DNA of 64,000 nt. It comes from Euborellia annulipes. Lineage: Eukaryota; Arthropoda; Insecta; Dermaptera; Anisolabididae. The position numbers and the translations under genes were made by a program. The stretch covers positions 30,000-93,999 of the forward strand of contig JAKCPI010004492.1 in the NCBI GenBank assembly GCA_023213315.1, given 5' to 3'. Shown piece after piece: positions 47,113 to 57,606 of this stretch; positions within the stretch are counted from its first letter, which is position 1; each line of letters opens with the position of its first letter. Under the pieces are notes generated by a model that saw only the letters and a program-made list of their open reading frames with translations, had not been told where the DNA came from and made no database searches.

Positions 47113-47240
47113 GCATTGGGTGTAGGGTTGGTAGATTCGGAGGCTGAATCGATTTTCGATTTTTAAAATCGAAACCAAATAATCGATTTTTAAAAAAATC
47201 GATTTTTGCCTTAAAAAATCGATTTTAATCGATTTTCGAT
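47107..47240. repeat. ATCGATTTT-rich element end
   Basis: TAGGGTTGG then repeated AATCGATTTT units; resembles one end of a hAT-like element, but no partner end was found. Confidence 0.3.
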
Positions 47241-47499
47241 TTTTTTACAAATAATCTTTCACTATGCCCATAAGTTGATTTTAAGGTTCTGCTTACGATT
47301 TTCAAGCGGTTTGTGGAACAAGAAAATAGAACGTTGCATTACTGATGCCCAAATCAATTTATTCAGTCTTTATAACTTCTTTAAAAACCAACACATTGTA
47401 TATGGTATAACATATTTAGTGTTTATAACTTAAGTTTTAACGTTATAACGTAAATTTTAACAAACCAAGAGAACTAAACATGAGCTTCTATATTTCTCA

Positions 47500-48010
47500 A
47501 AAAATATGGTGGGACTCGTCGCACAGCACAACCTTTCTCTTATCTTCAGTAAGCGATTTTTGTGTGGACATATATTTAGGGTCCGACAGTAAGCTTAAGG
47601 TACATTTGAATTCAAGATTTTTTTTTCTAAAACACACTTTTTTCTCATTCACACACACATTCACAGTCTTCTCCATTTAAGACTTTTACGATATACGATA
47701 TCCGTTATTGATAATACATACATATTTGGGGTCCATTTGGTATCCAAATGGCTTAAATAAAATCATTAGACTGCCTGGGGTCCGAATCCGCGACTTTTGG
47801 TATACGAGGTTAGCATGCTAACCACTACACCAAGCCCCGAGGGCTGAATTTAAGATTAAAATTTATAAACATGGGGAAATATTTATATTTTGTTACCATT
47901 GCAACAAATTCTATCTTTCCTATGAAATACAAGAGTAAAGTGTACTTCAAAATGAGAATATACATTTTAAAGAGCATCTAAAAAATAATTGATTTTGAAT
48001 TTTAATCAAA
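47500..48010 (+). repeat. Family A copy with SINE insertion
   Basis: Decayed hairpin from 47502, body resuming after the SINE at 47846 and running to about 48010. Confidence 0.55.
47620..47845 (-). mobile_element. tRNA-derived SINE
   Basis: Flanked by GAATTCAAGAT / GAATTTAAGAT (47609-47619, 47846-47856). The head on the minus strand has GCTTGGTGTAGTGGTTAGCA and GCGGATTCGGACCCC. Confidence 0.65.
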
Positions 48011-48112
48011 AAAGGTAAAATATTTTTACGGGCGGAAAAAAATTTTGGTTCCGGGGGCGCCAAACGGGAAAAAAATTTCGGTCCCGGGGGCGGAAAAAAT
48101 TTAGCGTCTCTA

Positions 48113-49366
48113 AAAAAAAATCTGGTGTGACTGGCGCTCAGCACACAACTTTCTCTTACCCTCGGTAATCGAAAGTTGTGTACTGTGCTTGTCACACCAG
48201 ATTTTTTGTGTCGACATATATTTAGTTCCCGACAGTACGGAACATATGAATTCAAGATGTAAAATTTATAAGTATGGGAAAATATTTATATTTTGTTACC
48301 ATGGCAACCATTTCTCCTATCTTCCCTATGAAATACAGGAGTAAAGTGGTCTTCAAGAAGATTTCAATCGCAAAATGAGAATATACATTTTAAAGAGCAT
48401 CTAAAAAATAATTGATTTTTGAATTTAAAAAAAAAATCGTTGGAGCAAATTTTGAGAAAATCGAAAAAAACTGAAAAAGTACATCAGTAAAGTACTAGTA
48501 CTCTTTGGCCGATTTTGATTAAAAGCTTATTTTTCCGGTCCTGGGGGTGTTTAACTTAAAAATAAAATTTCAACCTCCTAGCTCAATTCCTTCATGCTTA
48601 AAATTGAACACACACACACACACACACCCACACACACACACACCCACCCACACACACAGACAGACCATGTCGCGAAAACCACTTTTTTGGATTCAGGGGA
48701 GCTCAAAACGTGAAGATCCATCAAAATCTCGACATCGAATTTTTGACATGAATCCAATACTTTCTCTGTATATATATTACATTCGATTTTCAAGATGTAA
48801 AATTTATAAGTATGGCAAAATGTTTATATTTTGTTACCATGGCAACCATTTCTCCTATCTTTTCTATGGAGAACAAGAGTAAAGTGGTCTTCAGAAGATT
48901 TCAATCACAAAATGAGAATATACATTTGAAAGAGCACCTAAAAAATAATTGATTTTTGAATTAAAAAAAAAATCGTTGGAGCAAATTTTGAGAAAATCGA
49001 AAAAAACTGAAAAATTGCATCAGTAAAGTACTAGTACTTTTTGGCCAATTTTGTTGAAAAGCTTCGTGTCACGTCCCATGGGGGTGCCTAACTTAAATAT
49101 AAAATTTCAACCTCCTAGCTCTTTTCGTTCTTGAGATATTTTGTTCACAGACAGACACACAGACAGACAGACAGACACACAGACAGACAGACAGACACAC
49201 AGACAGACAGACAGACAGACCATGTCGCGAAAACCACTTTTTTGGATTCAGGGGACCTCAAAACGTGAAGATCCATCAAAATCTCGACATCGAATTTTTG
49301 ACATGAAACCAATACTTTCTCTCTCTATATATTAACATATATATAGAGGTAAGAGAAAGTAAAATA
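48113..49366 (+). repeat. Two family A units in tandem
   Basis: Unit 1 (48113-48775) has hairpin, body, CA/CCCA microsatellite and tail. Unit 2 (48776-49366) starts in the body without a hairpin and carries a CAGA/CACA microsatellite (49146-49220). The bodies are nearly identical. Confidence 0.7.
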
Positions 49367-49429
49367 TATACAAAGGGCGCTAAAGGACTAACTTGACCCG
49401 GGCGCTAAATAACCTAGGCACGGCCCTGC

Positions 49430-49590
49430 TCACACTCACCCACACATTCACACAGTCTTTTCGGCAACTTAGGCCATTTAAGACTTTAGACGATAACCGT
49501 TATAATATATATTATCTTTTGTGGGTTGAGGCATTTCTATTTAAGCCATCTAGTATCCAAATGGCTTAAATAAAATCATCGGACTGCCTA
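49430..49590 (-). mobile_element. SINE body, head truncated
   Basis: CACAGTCTTTTCGGCAAC, GGCCATTTAAGAC, CATTTCTATTTAAGCC and the start of the tRNA head. Confidence 0.55.
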
Positions 49591-49709
49591 CCCAATGCAA
49601 CATAGGCGTAGCCAGAAATTTTTGATGGGGGGGTTTAGGATTATTTCTCCCCCCCCCCCCACCCCGACTAATGACAGTTAGGGCAGTATAGGGCGTCTCT
49701 TGAAATGTA

Positions 49710-49830
49710 TGACTAGCCACTTACCCCACCTTCGCTTCGCCTCCCCCGGACCCCCTCGGGGTGGCTCGGGCCCGCCCTTTCTTAATTAAGTGCCGCAATT
49801 TTTCAATCAACTCGTAGCAGGCAATAAATA
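49710..49830 (-). mobile_element. Helitron-like 3' end
   Basis: Minus: ATTGCGGCACTTAATTAAG, GGCGGGCCCGAGCCACCCCG, G-rich run, ending GTGGCTAG. Confidence 0.45.
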
Positions 49831-49918
49831 ATGCAAATCTCTTAATTTTATGTATATGGGCCTAAAATACCGGGGTGCCTCTCTATGTGTTTCTCTTGAC
49901 CAGACTCCTATCTCAGAC

Positions 49919-50486
49919 CAGGGGCTTCCGACTCGAATTGGGCCGGCTGTCGCTTAACTTTTGGAGGCGTGGCTTAACGCCACCGAAAATACACCAACTT
50001 AAAACTAGTTAAAAAAAAAAGAACCTAATTCCAAATATAAAAATCATTTTTATATTTCAATAAAACAAAAACCAAAAATATTTTACAAAATGAATAAATA
50101 AATAACAAGAGAAAAAAAAAAAAAAAAAATAATATTGATGAAACAATTTTTTTTTGTAAGGGTGGCATAGTCCAATTCCAACCGTTATTCAAAGTCGGTC
50201 TCTTCTGTCATATAAGCAGATTCAAAGTTTCAATCAAATCATTTAATGTTTTCCAATAATTTCTTATCAACCTGTGGTGTTTTCTATCCGTTTTCCTGCC
50301 TTCTCCAAAACATATTATCCTGATCCTCTCTTTATAATATATTTCAAAGTTTCTCTTTAAGTTACTTGTGGTAGTCAGTAGGAGTTAACTTGTAATTACC
50401 ACAAGTAACTTAAAGAGAAATCTTTTAATATTATTTTCTGTGGCTGTTTCTACATAATTTGATCCATTTCCTTGGAGTTGATATAG

Positions 50487-50531
<45 letters not shown>

Positions 50532-50787
50532 GACCTATATCAACTTCAGAAAATTGATATAAAATGGACACACAAAAAAATTAGCATATATTATATGTAT
50601 TATTTACGAATAATCTATACAATAGAATTTTGAATATTTTGGACCAGTTAAGCTCCGCCCACCGCACAAGCTCCGCCCACTGCATGCAAAAGAATTTTGA
50701 ATTTAGCGGTTCAAAAATTCGGTGGCGTTTGAGGGGAAATGGAGGGGCGTTAGCGACGTGAGCAAAGCATTGAGTTGAACCCCCCTG
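49919..50787. mobile_element. Nested hAT-like element, 869 bp
   Basis: TSD TCTCAGAC (49911-49918, 50788-50795). Ends CAGGGGCTTCCGACTC / GAGTTGAACCCCCCTG. Absent from the sister hAT copy at 7139-8081. Inner hairpins with AAGTTACTTGTGGTA and (TA)n. Confidence 0.65.
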
Positions 50788-51143
50788 TCTCAGACCTGTT
50801 TAAGAAAAAAAAATAAAAAATTTATTTATATAATAATTTTTATTATTTTTCATTTGCGAGATTTAATCAATTTTAAGCGGCTTTAATTTTTTATAAAGCA
50901 TAACAAAAATCAATTCTTTTCAATGGGAAAATTCTGAATTTTCTTGAATTTTTTGCGTTTTATTTAATTTTTTTTTTTTTTTTTAAGCTAGAGAAAATTA
51001 TTATATTTTACTTTCTCTTACACTATATATGAAATATATAGAGAGAAAAAGTATTTTGCATTATAGAGCTTAAATATCTAGTCATGGCTTGGGTCCAATG
51101 GGGGGGTTTGAACCCCCAAAACCCCCCCGTGGCTACGCCTATG

Positions 51144-51455
51144 CAATGCAACATATTCACGGAACACAAGAGAGGCATCTTCCCAGCATCCCTATGCTGT
51201 TCAGATCACGACTAACAGAACAAATCAATTTCATTCTTCCTTTGTCCCCATGACCTCCCGTGATTGGAACAAGCTCCCTGCGTCTATCTTCCCCAAAACC
51301 TACAATCTTCAGACTTTCAAGTCTAACCTCAACAGGCATCTTCTCAGTTCCCGCAGTTGAGTTTCCCCTTTATGCTTCTCCTTTTGTTTTTATTTTCTTC
51401 CTGGCTGCATGTGACTATTGGTCATTATAGGTCTTCGGACCTTATGCACCCATTC

Positions 51456-51488
<33 letters not shown>

Positions 51489-51490
51489 AT
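51144..51490 (+). pseudogene. LINE C-terminus with 3'UTR and poly(A)
   Basis: A plus frame reads NRTNQFHSSFVPMTSRDWNK followed by LPASIFPKTYNLQTFKSNL and a stop, then a 3'UTR and a poly(A) run. The motif SRDWNKLP...F is typical of LINE polymerase C-termini. Its first ten bases lie at 49591-49600, because a hAT element (49601-51143) inserted there. A related copy lies on the minus strand at 46831-47112. Confidence 0.6.
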
Positions 51491-51556
51491 AACCCTCAGT
51501 TTAAAAAAAAATCTCTTTTATTTCTTTGAAGTTTGTTCATAACCTGAAGCAAACAC

Positions 51557-51590
51557 CCGAAGATGGTTCAATTAATTTGACCGAAACGTC
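51557..51590 (+). ncRNA. Hammerhead-ribozyme-like module
   Basis: CCGAAGA, GGTTCAA/TTTGACC imperfect 7-bp stem, GAAAC, GTC. Confidence 0.3.
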
Positions 51591-51599
51591 TTGTTGAAA

Positions 51600-52200
51600 G
51601 GAGTTTATTTATTTAAATAAAGTCTTCCTTCCTGGCTCATCTTAATAAAAAATATTTAGATCGTGTCAAAAATTCTTATTTGTCTTACTGTTAGTCCCGG
51701 ATTATTTATTTATAAGTATTTTTTGGTTTGAAATTGAGGGTGCTTAGATTTCACAAATATTGAAGAAAATATATAAATAAATTCATAAGCGTTGCGATCT
51801 AGTTGAAAGATGGTTTATTAATTTGTGTCTTTCCGCATCGGAAAGGCGGGCTGTGCAACCAGTACAAAGCAGAAGGAGAGGCTTTCTTGATTAATTTAAA
51901 ATAATTTTAATAAAGCCTCTCTAAATCTCTCTGCAATGTGTTTTTATTTTATTTCGTTGAACAGGTGCGGCATTTTCCACGGTTCTTAAAAAAAAAAAAA
52001 GACGCAGCAACGATCCATCGTATCTATCAAAGAACGCAATTGCAATCTTTCGTTAGGGTTTATATTCCTCAGTTTCGGATGAAAGAAACAAAAAAATGAT
52101 ATGCTTAAAGGATTTCTTCCTTAAAGCTTAAATGAATGAATTTCTTGAAATTTAATAGAATTCTACAAAGGTTGAAACTTGGAAGCTCCTCTTCTCTTTA
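51600..52200. other. Unassigned
   Basis: AT-rich; no gene or family noticed. Confidence 0.35.
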
Positions 52201-52212
52201 TATACAGTACTA

Positions 52213-52290
52213 GTCGCAAAGCCAGCCTTCGGCGGGCTTTCCACCGAACTGCGCCCCCTGGACACCCTTGCTCGCCTCCGGCAATTTTGG
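52213..52290 (-). mobile_element. Helitron-like 3' end
   Basis: Minus: GAAAGCCCGCCGAAGGCTGG then CTTTGCGACTAG. Confidence 0.45.
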
Positions 52291-52861
52291 ATATTTCTTG
52301 TTGCAATGCACGTGTTAAGATGTTAAAGAACGATCTTGAGTTTAAGCTAGGGTACCGACTGGGCACAGCAAAAGAATCTATTTATGTCTGTTTAAAGGGC
52401 CAGTCCTATGCATGCTCTACTATTTTTTTCAAATGGCTGCGAGGCTCCTCCCACAGGCCTAGTCGTATTCCTGGAAAGCTGGCTCTCAGAGCTACCAACT
52501 GCCTCTCTAATTTCCAAGTCAACTTGTAGATTTTGTGTTCCCATATTGAAGAAATTTGATTATAATTATTTTTCCAAAATATTTAAGAGTTTCAGATTAT
52601 TACTACTTTACTCCCAGAGCCCTGTGCTATAACGTTTTTCCTATTCATTTTTTTTTTATAATAGATATTAGGAAAAAAAGCATTGAGTTAAGACATTTAA
52701 AAAAATTCTCATAACCTAATGTTTGTGTTTAACCCCTGGTGCACAGAAGCCACGCACTAAACCCAAAGACGGTATCTAGGTCAATGGCCTAAAACCAGGT
52801 TCATATAATATATTGGAAATGACACCTCTTTACTCTCTTAAAAAAACCAGCCCTATTTCTC

Positions 52862-53325
52862 CCCTCATTCAGCACACCTTCGGTAATTGAAAGTTGTGTT
52901 CTGTGTTTGTCACACCAGATTTTGTATGTAAAGATATATTTAGTTTCCGCGGATGTATTAGAATTCAAGATGTAAAATTTATAAGTATGGGAAAATATTT
53001 ATATTTTGTTACCATGGCAACCATTTCTCCTATCTTTTCTATGAAGTACAAGAGTACAGTGGTCTTCAGAAGATTTCAATGACAAAATGAGAATATACAT
53101 TTTAAAGAGCATCTAAAAAATAATTGATTTTTGAATTTTAATTAAAATCGTTGGAGCGAATTTAGAGAAAATCGAAAAAAACTGAAAAAGTACATCAGTA
53201 AAGTACTAGTACTCTTTGGTCGATTTTGTTCAAAATAGTCGTGTCACGTCACATGGGGGTGCCTAACTTAAATATAAAATTTCAACCTCGTAGCTTCCTT
53301 CAGGCTTTAAATTGGACACACACAA
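52862..53325 (+). repeat. Family A copy, truncated both ends
   Basis: Half hairpin, complete body, ends at a short CA run near 53318. Confidence 0.65.
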
Positions 53326-53329
53326 ATAG

Positions 53330-54685
53330 TCTGCCTAAATTTTGTACTTTTGTTTTGCTTGACCCCTGCATTTAACAAAAATGGAGATGAACTCTTTTCA
53401 AAAAAAATTATCAATTCAATTATCGTTAAATAAAAAAATATTTCTTATATTTTAACTAGAACCTATTTTTGGAACAATGTCTCTGCGAGTGTGTGAACTT
53501 AACAACACATGAAGCCAAATCTATGAAATTTTTTATACGTTGAATTATACTAGAATTGAAGATAAGTATCAACTTTTGAAATACCCCATCCCCCCGTTGT
53601 CGAGAGGTTAAAGATAGAGACAAATGTCAATATTGATAACCTTAAAGGCCAAAGGGCGTGGGTTCGGATCCCAGCTAATCCGATGAATTTTTATTTAAAT
53701 CATTTGAATACCAGGTATAAAATAAATGGATCATTTAAATCGGAAATAATATACATGTTATGCAATTTATTGTTTAAAATCTATTTGACCTTAGATACCG
53801 AAAAGATTTTTGGAATATTTCCGTGAACCGGAATTTTAGGAGGGTAAATATACGTTTAGTATTTATTCTTACAAGTCTGTCAAAAAAAAAAAGAAAATTT
53901 TATTATATAAAAATTTTTATTATTTTTCATTTGTGAGATTTAATTTCTTTTTCAATATTATTTAATTTTTCATAAGGAGAGAAAGAAGAAAGAACACAAT
54001 GCTTTCCATTAGAATTCCAGATTTTTGAACCCCGTAAAAGTGGGCTCCCTAACCCATTATTTGACATAATGCTTGCCTAAAAACACTCCAGAAAATTCTG
54101 TACTCATAAAAAAAAACTCCATGAAAATCTGCACAGTAGTATCGGAGTCTATGAGTTACAAACAAACAGAATTTGTACAAAAAATAGTAAAAGTAATAAA
54201 ATTTAGATAATTAAAATTAAAAATTGAATAATTAAATCTCACAATTACTATTTTATAATTCATTATATATAATAAATTTCAATTTTCGTATTATTGTAAT
54301 TAAAAACAGGTAATTTATACAAAAATAATGTATGCTGATTTAATTTTGAATAAAAAGTAATAACATAAGCATAACAATGGCTTATTAAAATACCAAAAGA
54401 GTGCATTGTATTTCATTTAAATATCAATAATAAAAAATTATAAAGCAACTGTTATTTGATAAGTTAATATTTTTTTTTTCATGCAATAAAATAGAGTGAG
54501 GAAATAACGAGAGGGGAGAAAGAGGGTGGTTTAGGAGGTGGAGGGGGGAGTGTTTGACGCAGAGGTGACCTAGAAATGGCCAACAAACATTCCGGTGCAG
54601 CTAGCTCTAGGTCGCCGAGGTCAAAAGTCCATCTCCCTATATGATATTTAAGAAATGCAATTGAGAAGAAATGGAGTGTGTACTT
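53330..54685. other. Putative intron with SINE scrap
   Basis: A SINE-like GCGTGGGTTCGGATCCCAG at about 53653 with AATCCGATGAATTTT following (about 53600-53790). The rest is AT-rich. Confidence 0.4.
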
Positions 54686-54687
54686 AC

Positions 54688-55000
54688 TTATGAAGTGTTG
54701 TTGTTGTTTTGTAGAAGACAGCCAGCCAGCCACCGCAGAGGAGGAGCAGCAGCAGCAGCAGCCTCCACTGGCAGACACACCACCAGAGAGGCTGGAGGAG
54801 GCTGGACCGGTGCTGGGAGCTCACTGCGAGGAGCGCGAATCGATTCTCGTCGCCGCCACCGGCCGCCGCCACTCTCGCGCATTGTTGCCCTGCCGGCGCC
54901 GATGACGTCACCGCCTGCGTGCTGGCACTCCCCTCTCATGGCCGGACGGTCAAATCAACATCGAAACACCCAGCAAATTTTCTTCTCTCTACTCTAAGAT
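54688..55000 (-). other. Candidate untranslated first exon, minus strand
   Basis: A GC-rich transcribed-looking segment ends at a strong minus-strand splice donor, CATAA|GTAAGTAC (GT at 54687-54686). It lies about 25-330 bp downstream of a TATA-like box. One ATG-started frame (from 54939) of 83 codons closes with TAA exactly at the exon end, so it would be an upstream ORF. A second frame has a CTG-encoded leucine run and reads through the donor, but it has a stop upstream and no ATG. The exon is therefore more likely 5'UTR than coding. It could splice to the minus-strand exon at 15209, 39 kb away, whose acceptor precedes the start codon; that link is inference. On the plus strand a weak acceptor TTTTGTAG at 54707-54714 followed by an open frame is the alternative reading. 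Confidence 0.4.
54903..54910. promoter_or_regulatory. CRE-like site TGACGTCA
   Basis: Perfect 8-bp palindromic CREB/ATF consensus, the second of two in this CpG-rich island (the other is at 55193-55200). Confidence 0.4.
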
Positions 55001-55012
55001 TTCAAAACACAT

Positions 55013-55215
55013 TCACTCTTGTTTTATATATATATTTGTATGTGACAACGGTATTTTCGTATTTGATGTGTACACCTCTTCCTCGCCTCTTCTCGCTCGG
55101 CGCGTGTATGTGTGTGTGGGGGTGTATTGATCGTATCTGCTAAGGATGGGGTCGAGGGGTGTGTGCTGACGGCGGGGCCGGCCGGGTCCGTCTGACGTCA
55201 CAATCGCCACCTGAG
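55013..55215 (-). promoter_or_regulatory. CpG-rich promoter-like region with TATA box and CRE site
   Basis: A minus-strand TATATATAAAAC lies at 55032-55021. A perfect palindromic CRE/ATF site TGACGTCA sits at 55193-55200 in a GC-rich stretch (GGCGGGGCCGGCCGGG nearby). A second perfect TGACGTCA lies at 54903-54910, inside the adjacent candidate first exon. The island from about 54700 to 55230 stands out from the AT-rich, repeat-filled surroundings and no repeat family covers it. The promoter role is inferred from these motifs and from the minus-strand donor downstream. Confidence 0.45.
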
Positions 55216-55432
55216 TTTTCGCACTCCGGGCCTCAGTGGGTTAGGCACTCTCTTTGGACAGACAATACACCTACTTTTAACTTCTTTATCAACTTCAACC
55301 CCCTCTAACAACATCAAGAAACATTTATTTGCTTCTTAAAACAAATAAATTCCCTTATCTGTCTGTTAAATCCTGCAAACAAATAAAAAATAAAATAAAT
55401 AAAAGATTAATTTAATTATTATGAGGTATTGT

Positions 55433-56150
55433 TACTTTCTCTTACCTATGTATATATGTAATATATATATAGAGAGAAAGTATTGGATTCATGTCAAAAA
55501 TTCGATGTCGAGATTTTGATGGATCTTCACGTTTTGAGGTCCCCTGAATCCAAAAAAGTGGTTTTCGCGACATGGTCTGTCTGTGGGTGGGTGGGTGGGT
55601 GGGTGGGTGTGTGGGTGGGTGTGTGGGTGTGTGGGTGTGTGGGTGGGTGTGTGTTCAATTTTAAGCATGAAGGAATTGAGCTACGAGGTTGAAATTTTAT
55701 ATTTAAGTTAAACACCCCCGGGACCGGAAAAATAAGCTTTTAATCAAAATCGGCCAAAGAGTACTAGTACTTTACTGATGTACTTTTTCAGTTTTTTTCG
55801 ATTTTCTCAAAATTTGCTCCAACGATTTTTTTTTTAAATTCAAAAATCAATTATTTTTTAGATGCTCTTTAAAATGTATATTCTCATTTTGCGATTGAAA
55901 TCTTCTGAAGACCACTTTACTCTTGTGTTTCATAGGAAAGATAGGAAAAATGGTTGCCATGGTAACAAAATATAAATATTTTCCCATACTTATAAATTTT
56001 ACATCTGAATTCAAATGTACCGTACTGTCGGGAACTAAATATATTTCGACACGAAAAATCTGGTGTGACAAGCACAGAACACAACTTTCGATTACCGAAG
56101 GTAAGAGAAAGTTGTGTGCTGTGCGCCAGTCACACCAGATTTTTATTAAT
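55433..56150 (-). repeat. Family A copy, full length
   Basis: Terminal palindrome, GGTTTTCGCGACATGG, GGGT/GT microsatellite (about 55582-55652), body, hairpin 56057-56145. Confidence 0.75.
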
Positions 56151-56344
56151 TAAGTTTTTATCGGGCTTACAGCGGGAATCTTATAATTATTTTGAAACTC
56201 ATTTATATATAGAAAACTTGTGGTTTGTCCCTTGCCAAAGAACTTGGCCGTAGGAGGCCACTTCCCCTTCCCTAAGCCCTCAGAGTCCCTTATAGCAATT
56301 AATTTAGATTAACCTATAGGTTTGTTGTGAGGTCATCATGACAT

Positions 56345-56430
56345 TCTCTAAAAATCTGGCCACACCGGATTTTTTTCTGTCGAGATAGATAGTTTCCCAT
56401 AGCACCTTAGTTAACTTGACCACTTACATT
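56345..56430 (+). repeat. Family A variant (A') scrap
   Basis: Half hairpin (CCACACCGGATTTTTT), then AGTTTCCCATAGCACCTTAG, matching the A' body at 34355-34530. Confidence 0.45.
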
Positions 56431-56561
56431 TCAAAAGTAAAAAATCTGGTGTTACTGTCGAACAGCACACAACTTTCTCGAAAGTTGTGTTCTGTTCTTG
56501 TCAAGCCAGATTTTTTGTGTCGACATATATTTACTTCCCGACAGTTCGGTACATTTGAATC

Positions 56562-57606
56562 CAGTGACGGCGCTACAGGGGGGGGGGCAAGCGCCCCCCG
56601 GCAAGGACCAGTGCCCCCCGGATGCCCCCCCAATCAACACGAAACCAAGTCATGGGATGATATATATAAACTTATTATTTTTAAACAATAAATGATTTAA
56701 AAAAAAAAAAGTTTCGCTTTAAAATATTTTCTCTCAAATTAAAAAAAAAATTCTACAGTTTTTATTCACATTTCATTAAAAAAAATTTAATTTAAGCTTT
56801 AAGCTTTTTATTACAATAAAAAAAGGAAATGTTATTTTTTATTCTTATTTTAATAAATAAATTTAGTTACCCTCAAATTTTTGTCAAGTAAATATCTTTC
56901 TTTGTGTCATTAAAACGTCATCGAAAGGAAAAATATCCGATTACTTTTTGAACCCCCATCTAAAAAAAAATTTTCTTCGAGTAAAGGTGTAAATCCGCCA
57001 TCTTATGAATTCAGCTCAAGTGATTCTGAAGATGAAATTGATACTGATTTTGAGAAATTCTGCGCCTCAGTATCCAATGCAAAGTCAATCTCCTTCAGGA
57101 AAATTCCTGGGCCTTCAGATATTTCTCAGGTGATAAGTGAGGGTGCATGCCAAACAAAATTGAAAATCGACAGTAGAAGCAGCCCGAGTAGGAAATATTC
57201 CTGCTCCTTTTACAAAATTGAAAATGTTTCCTTGCACGACATTCGGCCCATTCCCTTTATTACAAGAGTTTCGGCCCTCCTCCCTGAAATGTTCAAAATG
57301 TCCCCTCGTGGGAAAAATCGAAATTTATATACATATTTAAAATTTTCATAAAGGATTTCTCATTTAATAAATCATTATATAATTTTAAAAAATAGGAAAA
57401 ATGTATATAAAGCCCCCCTGGGGGGGGGGATTATTCTTCAAATCTTGTAATCGATGCGTCACGGATAATAAAATAAAAAGATAAAATTTTGAATTTAATT
57501 ATATTTCTTTTTGTTTCTCTGCCTATATATTTATTGACTGCCCCCCTGTCGGTAAGCTTGCCCCACCCCTGCCCCCCCCGCTGAGAATATGCTAGCGCCG
57601 TCACTG
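56562..57606. mobile_element. hAT-like element with transposase remnant
   Basis: Perfect 14-bp TIR CAGTGACGGCGCTA / TAGCGCCGTCACTG and perfect TSD TTTGAATC (56554-56561, 57607-57614). Confidence 0.8.
56910..57351 (+). pseudogene. hAT transposase N-terminal remnant
   Basis: The frame reads KTSSKGKISDYFLNPHLKKK, an acidic stretch SSSDSEDEIDTDF, then GPSDISQ and ACQTKLKI, ending LYTYLKFS at 57351. A basic KISD-F start followed by PSDIS and a PKLK-like motif is the pattern of ZMYM1-like hAT proteins. The zinc finger, catalytic core and dimerisation domain are missing. Confidence 0.5.

Larger units (their letters stand above)
49601..51143. mobile_element. hAT-like element, 1.5 kb, with nested hAT
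   Basis: Same TIR CATAGGCGTAGCCA as 7139-8081. Perfect TSD CAATGCAA (49593-49600, 51144-51151), inserted into a LINE copy. A second hAT-like element is nested at 49919-50787 and a Helitron-like end lies near 49710-49830. Confidence 0.75.

Noticed and set aside
48547..48882. Frames with RQTMSRKPLFWIQG and, on the opposite strand, CQKFDVEILMDLHVLRSPES, recurring at many loci
   Set aside because: They are translations of the conserved tail of family A. Frames break at different places in each copy and run through the microsatellite, so they are not genes.
49141..49220. CRISPR-like regular spacing of CAGACAGACAGACACA
   Set aside because: A simple microsatellite without unique spacers, in a eukaryotic genome.
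54678..54905. Plus-strand frame with EDSQPATAEEEQQQQQ in the CpG island
   Set aside because: It starts in AT-rich DNA before a weak acceptor and has no supported donor. The minus-strand donor is much stronger, so the Q-run is probably the complement of the CTG repeat.
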